DNA from: Sphingomonas sp. | GTDB lineage: Bacteria; Pseudomonadota; Alphaproteobacteria; Sphingomonadales; Sphingomonadaceae | NCBI GenBank assembly: GCA_025935515.1 | Contig: JAICVC010000071.1 | Location: 1 to 10,021, forward strand | Direction: 5' to 3' | Length of the DNA stretch: 10,021 nucleotides | Shown: piece after piece, positions 5,983 to 10,021 of the stretch | Layout of the letters: each line of letters begins with the position of its first letter | How positions within the stretch are numbered: position 1 is the first letter of the stretch | The notes under the pieces: model-generated | Seen by the model: only the letters and a program-made list of their open reading frames with translations | Told to the model about the DNA's origin: nothing | The model's database searches: none | Translations under genes and position numbers: made by a program

Positions 5983-6608
5983 GCCTTGAGGCCGGCGACA
6001 TAGGCGCGTGCTTTTGCCAGCGTCTCTTCGGGCGATTGGCCCGCCCGATAGAGACCTCCGCCGAGGCCGAAGCCGGTCGCGCCGGCATTCAGCCAGGGCC
6101 GCATATTGTCGGGTGTGACGCCGCCAACGGCCAGGACCGGAATGTCGTTCGGGAGCACAGCCAGTTGCGCCTTGAGCACCGCCGGCGTCGCCGCTTCCGC
6201 TGGGAACAGCTTGAGCGCGGTCGCACCCGCGCGGATCGCCGCGAACGCCTCGGAGGGCGTAAAATAACCTGGGCTGGAAACGAGGTCGATCGCCACCGTG
6301 GCGGCGATCACGTCGATATTCGTGTCCGGCGAGACGATGATCCGGCCCCCCGCATCCCAGACTTTCCCGACGTCGGTTGGGTCGAGCACGGTGCCGGCAC
6401 CGACCAGCACCTCGTCGCCGAACTTCTTCGCCAGCCGCTCGATGCTCTGGAGCGGGTCGGGCGAATTGAGCGGAACCTCGATGATCCGGATTCCGCCCTC
6501 GTGGATCGCCGCACCGATCGCCTCTGCCTCGTCCGGCGTTACGCCGCGGATGATGCCGACGAGGGGACACTCCTCGAGATAGCGGTGCAGCAGTTCCTTC
6601 GCGCTCAC
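5979..6608 (-). CDS. dgoA: 2-dehydro-3-deoxy-6-phosphogalactonate (KDPGal) aldolase
   Basis: This 209-residue class I aldolase splits 2-keto-3-deoxy-6-phosphogalactonate into pyruvate and D-glyceraldehyde-3-phosphate, the last step of galactonate breakdown. It follows E. coli DgoA closely: VGIIRGVTPDEA (17-28), EVPLNSP with general acid/base E44, LVGAGTVL (68-75), Schiff-base K133 in ALKLFPAEAATP, and VLAVGGVTPDNM then GLGGGLYRAGQSPEET. The Asn-Ser-Pro after EVPL is typical of DgoA rather than of the KDPG aldolase Eda. The start is a GTG at 6608 inside GTGA, overlapping the dgoK stop, with AGAGGA 7 nt before it. The downstream overlap with the dehydrogenase gene indicates translational coupling across the three genes. 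Confidence 0.94.
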   Translation of the reverse strand: MSAKELLHRYLEECPLVGIIRGVTPDEAEAIGAAIHEGGIRIIEVPLNSPDPLQSIERLAKKFGDEVLVGAGTVLDPTDVGKVWDAGGRIIVSPDTNIDVIAATVAIDLVSSPGYFTPSEAFAAIRAGATALKLFPAEAATPAVLKAQLAVLPNDIPVLAVGGVTPDNMRPWLNAGATGFGLGGGLYRAGQSPEETLAKARAYVAGLKA

Positions 6609-7489
6609 GCTTCAATCCTCTTCGCAATTTCATGAATGCCTGCGAGGAAACATTGTTCACCGTCGAGCTCGACTGCGTCGCGGCGGGCCTCGGCAATCGC
6701 CGCTGCATAAAGCCGCGTCAGTTCGGGGCGGCCGACCACCGCGATCTGCGCCGAGGTCGGCAAGGAAAGCCCGATGCGGACATCGGTGCCGATCAGCAGC
6801 CCGCTCGCATAGGACGGTGCGTCCTCCGCTTTCGCCTGCCCCAGCAGGACGCGCGCCCGGACCGTGAAGAGTTCCGCGGGAAGCGCTTCGTGGAAGATCG
6901 CGAAGCGCGCGGCCTCCTTGAAAATATCGTTCGGCTCGACCGGTCCCTGAAGCAGGTCGGAGAGGATGCTGTGCTCCTTCAAAAGGCCGAACAGCTCGCC
7001 GGTCATCACCGTGCGGAAGCCGGTGATTTTTCCATCGCGCAGGGTGACCCATTTGTTGTGAGTCCCTGGGTGGGAAACCAGGCCTTCGCCGACTTGCCCG
7101 GACGCGACTGCGCCGAGGAGCTGGACCTCCTCGCCGCGCATGACGTCGGCACGGTGGTTCTTGAGATAGGAGACGCCCGGCACGATCGCCTCGCGCTTGC
7201 CGGCCCAGACGAGCCCTTTGGCGAGCTCGTCGAGTCCGGCGGGCGCTGCAACGTAGGGCGCTTCCTTCCAGCCGCGGTTGGAACCGATCATCCCGGCGAG
7301 CAGCAATGGAAGATCGCCGAGGCGTTGGCGGATTTCGGCGACGGCCGCGGGAAAGCCTCCGGCGGCAACCGCCAGCACGCCTTTGTTGTCCTCGAACTCG
7401 TCGACGCATTTGCCCGAGGCATCGATCCGGTATGCACGGCGATTGGTCGTGCCCCAGTCGCCCGCGATAAAACCGTCACTCCAATCCAT
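6605..7489 (-). CDS. dgoK: 2-dehydro-3-deoxygalactonokinase
   Basis: This 294-residue sugar-acid kinase phosphorylates 2-keto-3-deoxygalactonate at C6 with ATP. Characteristic DgoK blocks are the N-terminal phosphate-binding FIAGDWGTTNRRAYRI (7-22), LLLAGMIGSNRGWKEAPYV (62-80), DVMRGEEVQLLGA (115-127), SHPGTHNKWV (139-148), FRTVMTGELFGLL (158-170), and the C-terminal VVGRPELTRLY. The length matches the family. The start is uncertain: the ATG at 7489 puts the conserved motif at the usual distance from the N-terminus, the ATG at 7501 adds MAAG, and a GTG at 7537 would overlap the palindrome in the promoter region. None has a convincing Shine-Dalgarno sequence. It is the first gene of the leftward galactose operon, divergent from the lactonase gene. 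Confidence 0.93.
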   Translation of the reverse strand: MDWSDGFIAGDWGTTNRRAYRIDASGKCVDEFEDNKGVLAVAAGGFPAAVAEIRQRLGDLPLLLAGMIGSNRGWKEAPYVAAPAGLDELAKGLVWAGKREAIVPGVSYLKNHRADVMRGEEVQLLGAVASGQVGEGLVSHPGTHNKWVTLRDGKITGFRTVMTGELFGLLKEHSILSDLLQGPVEPNDIFKEAARFAIFHEALPAELFTVRARVLLGQAKAEDAPSYASGLLIGTDVRIGLSLPTSAQIAVVGRPELTRLYAAAIAEARRDAVELDGEQCFLAGIHEIAKRIEA

Positions 7490-7501
7490 GCCTGCCGCCA
7501 T

Positions 7502-7557
7502 GCAGCTTAGAACATCGCCGCAGCAAGCTTGCTCCACAGGTTTTCTTTTTAAGCTGC
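7502..7557. promoter_or_regulatory. Nested inverted repeats in the divergent galactose promoter region
   Basis: The 87-bp gap between the dgoK and lactonase start codons contains a perfect 12-bp palindrome, AGCAAGCTTGCT, at 7522-7533. It lies between the arms of a wider inverted repeat, GCAGCTTA at 7502-7509 and TAAGCTGC at 7550-7557. All three share an AAGCT(T)GC core, so they resemble repeated half-sites of one DNA-binding protein. An AT-rich run (TTTTCTTTTTAA, 7541-7552) lies just beside them. No clean -35/-10 pair could be assigned on either strand. The position suits an operator that controls both arms of the galactose locus. Confidence 0.5.
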
Positions 7558-7576
7558 CGCACTATCGCAAGGCGGC

Positions 7577-8452
7577 ATGCCCGCCGACTCGGATCTGACC
7601 TGCGTTGCCAACGTCCACGCCGTTCTCGGCGAAGGCCCGGTGTGGGTGGCACGCGAGAACTCGCTCTATTGGCTCGACATCAAGGGCCTGAAGATTTTCC
7701 GCCTGGACGACCGGGGACAGGTCAGCGATTGGCCCACTCCTTTCCGGGTCGGCTCGATTGTCCCGCGGAGACAGGGCGGCTTCATCGGCGGCACTGAAGG
7801 CGGGATCGCCGAAGTCGACCCGCGCGCGAAACTGTTCAGGATTTTGATCGACCCGGAAGCCGATCTGCCCGATAATCGCTTCAACGACGGCAAGCTCGAC
7901 CGCCAGGGTCGGTTCTGGGCCGGGACGATGGACGATTCCGAGCAGAGCGACAGCGGCACGCTGTATCGGCTGGACGCAGACCGCTCCCTCGCCGCGGTCG
8001 ATGGCCAATATCGGGTGACCAACGGACCCGCATTCAATCCCGACGGCACCGTCATGTACCACAACGATTCCGCGCGGCAGGTCACTTACGCCTTCGATGT
8101 CGACCCGGCCGGAAACCCCTCGAACCGCCGCACCTTTCTCCAGTTCGGCAAGGGCGACGGCTATCCCGACGGAATGACGGTCGATTCGGAAGGATGCTTG
8201 TGGATCGCCTTCTGGGACGGCTGGTGCCTGCGGCGTTATTCGCCCGACGGCGAATGGGTCGAAACGCTCAAGATGCCCGTCCAGCGGCCGACCAGCTGCG
8301 CCTTCGGCGGCCGCGACCTCGACCGGCTCTACATAACTTCGGCCAGCATCGGCCTCGACGACCAGGCGCGGGCGATGCAACCAAATGCCGGGGGATTGTT
8401 TATGATCAGTGCGGGCGTTCGGGGATTGGCAGAGGTCCCCTTTGCGGGCTGA
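7577..8452 (+). CDS. SMP-30/gluconolactonase-family sugar lactonase (probable galactonolactonase)
   Basis: This 291-residue six-bladed beta-propeller metal-dependent lactonase probably opens D-galactono-lactone to D-galactonate, linking the dehydrogenase to DgoD. The family's divalent-metal ligands are visible: E19 in LGEGPVW, N103 or its neighbour in RFNDGKLDRQGRFWAGTMD, N149 in VTNGPAFNPDG, and D198 in GYPDGMTVDSEG. The C-terminal LYITSASIGL and AGGLFMI are also typical. There is no signal peptide, so it is cytoplasmic. AAGG at 7569-7572, 4 nt before the ATG, is a modest ribosome site. Specificity is inferred from context; gluconolactone or arabinonolactone remain possible. It is the first gene of the rightward operon, 34 nt before the GH1-like gene. 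Confidence 0.9.
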   Translation: MPADSDLTCVANVHAVLGEGPVWVARENSLYWLDIKGLKIFRLDDRGQVSDWPTPFRVGSIVPRRQGGFIGGTEGGIAEVDPRAKLFRILIDPEADLPDNRFNDGKLDRQGRFWAGTMDDSEQSDSGTLYRLDADRSLAAVDGQYRVTNGPAFNPDGTVMYHNDSARQVTYAFDVDPAGNPSNRRTFLQFGKGDGYPDGMTVDSEGCLWIAFWDGWCLRRYSPDGEWVETLKMPVQRPTSCAFGGRDLDRLYITSASIGLDDQARAMQPNAGGLFMISAGVRGLAEVPFAG

Positions 8453-8462
8453 CGAAGCCAAC

Positions 8463-8489
8463 GGAGACTGAGCCATCGCCAACTTCATG
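8463..8489 (+). promoter_or_regulatory. Ribosome-binding site and ambiguous start of the GH1-like gene
   Basis: GGAGA at 8463-8467 lies 20 nt before the first in-frame ATG (8487), too far for normal use. It is 8 nt before an in-frame ATC at 8475, which would start the protein I/M-A-N-F-M-F-A-T-G. An in-frame TGA at 8469-8471 rules out any earlier start. Either the gene starts at ATC, or it starts at ATG with poor spacing. Confidence 0.5.
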
Positions 8490-9767
8490 TTCGCGACCGG
8501 GATCGAGAACAGCATCCCAACCATCAACCACGGCAAGACCCGAATCGACGAGATGGAGGTCTGTGGCCATTACGAACGGTGGCGCGAGGATTTCGACTGC
8601 GTCCAGGAGATCGGGATTAATTACCTGCGCTACGGTCCGCCGATCCACAAGACGTACCTTGGCCCAAACAAGTTCGACTGGGAGTTCGCCGACCTCACCT
8701 TTGCCGAGCTGAAACGCCGCGACATCACGCCGATTGTCGACCTCTGCCACTTCGGGGTCCCCGACTGGCTCGGGAATTTCCAGAACCCGGATTTCCCGCG
8801 GCTGTTCGCGGCTTATGCCGGGGAATTCGCCGAGCGCTTCCCGTGGGTCCAGCTCTACACGCCGATCAACGAGATGTTCATCTGCGCGGTCTTTTCCGCG
8901 AAGTACGGCTGGTGGAACGAGCAGAAGAAGGACGACACGTCGTTCGTCACGGCCTTGAAGCACCTCGTCAAAGCCAACGTCATGGGGATGATCGAGATCC
9001 TCAAGCGCCGCCACGACGCGATCTTCATCCAGTCGGAATCCTCGGAATATTATCACGCTGATTCGCCGGGAGCGATCGGCCGTGCCGAGGTCCTCAACCA
9101 GATGCGGTTCCTCAGCCTCGACCTCAATTACGGGCGGCGGGTCGACAGCGGCATGTACCAGTTTCTGCTCGATCACGGCATGGAACGCGAGGAATATGAG
9201 TGGTTCCTCGAACATCGGCTCAAGCAGCACTGCATCTTCGGCAATGACTATTACCAGCTCAACGAGCACCGCGTGTTCGCCGACGGGCATACCGTCGCGG
9301 CCGGCGAGACCTTCGGTTACGCCGAGATCACCCGGCAATATTACAACCGCTACCGGCTGCCGGTCATGCATACCGAGACCAACCTGTGGGAGGGCCCACA
9401 CGGCGACGAGGCGGTCAAGTGGTTGTGGAAGGAGTGGGCCAATGTCCTTCGCCTGCGCAACGTCGGCATCCCGACCGTCGGCTTCACCTGGTACAGCCTC
9501 ACCGACCAGGTCGACTGGGATACCGCGCTCCGCGAGCAGAACGGCAACGTCAATCCGCTCGGCCTGTTCGACCTCGACCGCAAGATCCGCAACGTCGGCA
9601 AGGCCTACAAGCAGCTAATCGCGGATTGGCGTAACGTGCTTCCGGCGCAGAGCGTGTGCCTGATCGTGCCGATCAAGAAAATCAGCGATTATGCGGACGA
9701 GGACGATGCGGCCGGCCGCCATTTGGGCGGCAGCGGCACGCAGGCGAGGAAAGCGGAGAAAGCGTGA
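8487..9767 (+). CDS. GH1-like (clan GH-A) glycoside hydrolase
   Basis: This 426-residue TIM-barrel hydrolase is a distant relative of family 1 beta-glycosidases. Along the chain I see GHYERWREDFDCVQEIGINYLRYG (27-50, like the GH1 beta-2 region; quoted as GHYERWREDFD then CVQEIGINYLRYG), LCHFGVPDWL with H88, acid/base E129 in TPINEM (GH1: TxNEP), GNDYYQLNEH (252-261), nucleophile E297 in MHTETN (GH1: TENG), and GFTWYSLTDQVDWDTAL (332-347), matching the GH1 WSLxDxxxW box. The Gln of the usual N-terminal QxEG box is missing, and NEM and TETN are unusual. There is no signal peptide, so it acts on an imported substrate, plausibly a galactoside. A polar tail follows residue 400. The stop overlaps the dgoD start (GTGA). 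Start is uncertain (see the ATC/ATG entry). Confidence 0.8.
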   Translation: MFATGIENSIPTINHGKTRIDEMEVCGHYERWREDFDCVQEIGINYLRYGPPIHKTYLGPNKFDWEFADLTFAELKRRDITPIVDLCHFGVPDWLGNFQNPDFPRLFAAYAGEFAERFPWVQLYTPINEMFICAVFSAKYGWWNEQKKDDTSFVTALKHLVKANVMGMIEILKRRHDAIFIQSESSEYYHADSPGAIGRAEVLNQMRFLSLDLNYGRRVDSGMYQFLLDHGMEREEYEWFLEHRLKQHCIFGNDYYQLNEHRVFADGHTVAAGETFGYAEITRQYYNRYRLPVMHTETNLWEGPHGDEAVKWLWKEWANVLRLRNVGIPTVGFTWYSLTDQVDWDTALREQNGNVNPLGLFDLDRKIRNVGKAYKQLIADWRNVLPAQSVCLIVPIKKISDYADEDDAAGRHLGGSGTQARKAEKA

Positions 9768-10021
9768 CTCAGCGCAAGATCGCCAGGATCGAAACCTTCC
9801 TCGTGCCGCCGCGCTGGCTGTTCGTTCGGGTTGAGGCGGACGACGGCGCGTTTGGCTGGGGCGAAGCGAGCCTCGAGGGCTGGGCCGAGGCCGTCGAAGG
9901 CGCGTTCGAGGCCTTCCGCGACCGCTTCATCGGCGCCGACCCGTTCGCGATCGAGGACGTCTGGCAGGTCGGCTACCGCGGCGGTTTTTATCGCGGCGGC
10001 GCGGTCCTGATGTCGGCGCTG
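9764..10021 (+). CDS. dgoD: D-galactonate dehydratase, N-terminal fragment (3' end outside window)
   Basis: The first 86 residues of an enolase-superfamily sugar-acid dehydratase are present, comprising most of the N-terminal capping domain. The metal-binding barrel lies beyond the window. KIARIETFLVPPRWLFVRVE, FGWGEASLEG, IGADPFAIEDVWQ and YRGGFYRGGAVLMSAL match E. coli DgoD position by position (PPRW, GWGE, DLWQ, YRAGFYRGGPILMSA), which separates it from most other mandelate-racemase-group dehydratases. DgoD removes water from D-galactonate to give 2-keto-3-deoxygalactonate, the substrate of DgoK. The start is a GTG at 9764 overlapping the GH1-like stop as GTGA, with GGAG at 9755-9758, 5 nt upstream. 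Catalytic residues cannot be checked here. Confidence 0.9.
   Translation, partial: MTQRKIARIETFLVPPRWLFVRVEADDGAFGWGEASLEGWAEAVEGAFEAFRDRFIGADPFAIEDVWQVGYRGGFYRGGAVLMSAL

Noticed and set aside
5053..6708. A 551-codon frame suggesting a fusion N-terminal to the galactose dehydrogenase
   Set aside because: The upstream part is the wrong frame of dgoA, Arg-rich and featureless; the dehydrogenase has a normal start at 5982 with an ATGA junction.
7490..7537. Upstream GTG start (7537) for dgoK
   Set aside because: It would add Cys-rich non-family residues, has no ribosome site and would place the palindrome inside the coding region.
7562..8536. Minus-strand frame of 324 codons opposite the lactonase gene
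   Set aside because: The lactonase on the plus strand has all family motifs; the opposite frame has none and would cross the divergent promoter region.
8406..9401. Long minus-strand reading frame (331 codons) opposite the GH1-like gene
   Set aside because: It is a mirror-frame artefact of high third-position GC; no domain, no ribosome site, and it spans the lactonase/GH1 junction.
1..10021. Mobile element, phage, CRISPR, tRNA or defence system
   Set aside because: I found no transposase, integrase, spaced direct-repeat array, tRNA-like cloverleaf or nuclease/toxin genes; coding is continuous housekeeping and sugar metabolism.

Overview
The window is a gene-dense, high-GC bacterial chromosome segment with almost no non-coding DNA. 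The gene content (a CBU_0592-type small membrane protein behind acnA, E. coli-type PyrC, a YgfZ-like protein, and a galactose-dehydrogenase version of the De Ley-Doudoroff pathway) together with base composition suggests an alphaproteobacterium, most likely a sphingomonad. That placement is inference from style and gene content. No rRNA, tRNA, insertion sequence, CRISPR array or phage gene was seen, and no gene-free stretch exceeds about 90 bp.

Layout, left half (1-4965). Plus strand: the 3' end of aconitase acnA, a three-helix CBU_0592-family membrane protein, and a cyclase-family (kynurenine-formamidase-like) hydrolase, all overlapping and so probably co-transcribed. Minus strand: ygfZ followed by a secreted M20 metallopeptidase. 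Plus strand: pyrC (dihydroorotase, GTG start), divergent from ygfZ with only 17 bp between the two start codons. Minus strand: a Crp/Fnr-type regulator, convergent with pyrC. Both convergent pairs (cyclase/M20 and pyrC/Crp) end on a shared CTAG, so the two stop codons overlap on opposite strands.

Layout, right half (5053-10021). This is a divergent sugar-catabolic locus. Leftward: dgoK (2-keto-3-deoxygalactonate kinase), dgoA (KDPGal aldolase) and a Gfo/Idh-family D-galactose 1-dehydrogenase, joined by 4-nt GTGA/ATGA overlaps. Rightward: an SMP-30-family sugar lactonase, a divergent GH1-like glycoside hydrolase, and the start of dgoD (D-galactonate dehydratase), which runs off the window. Together these encode the De Ley-Doudoroff route: galactose to galactonolactone, galactonate, 2-keto-3-deoxygalactonate, its 6-phosphate, then pyruvate and glyceraldehyde-3-phosphate. 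The cytoplasmic GH1-like enzyme presumably feeds galactose from an imported galactoside. No transporter or dedicated sugar regulator lies in the window.

Points most worth a second look: the GH1-like enzyme with altered active-site motifs; a possible ATC start codon for it; a nested palindrome in the divergent promoter region; and a cyclase-family protein with two usual metal-ligand histidines replaced. Otherwise this is mostly recognisable metabolism, and I did not see a clearly new defence or mobile system.
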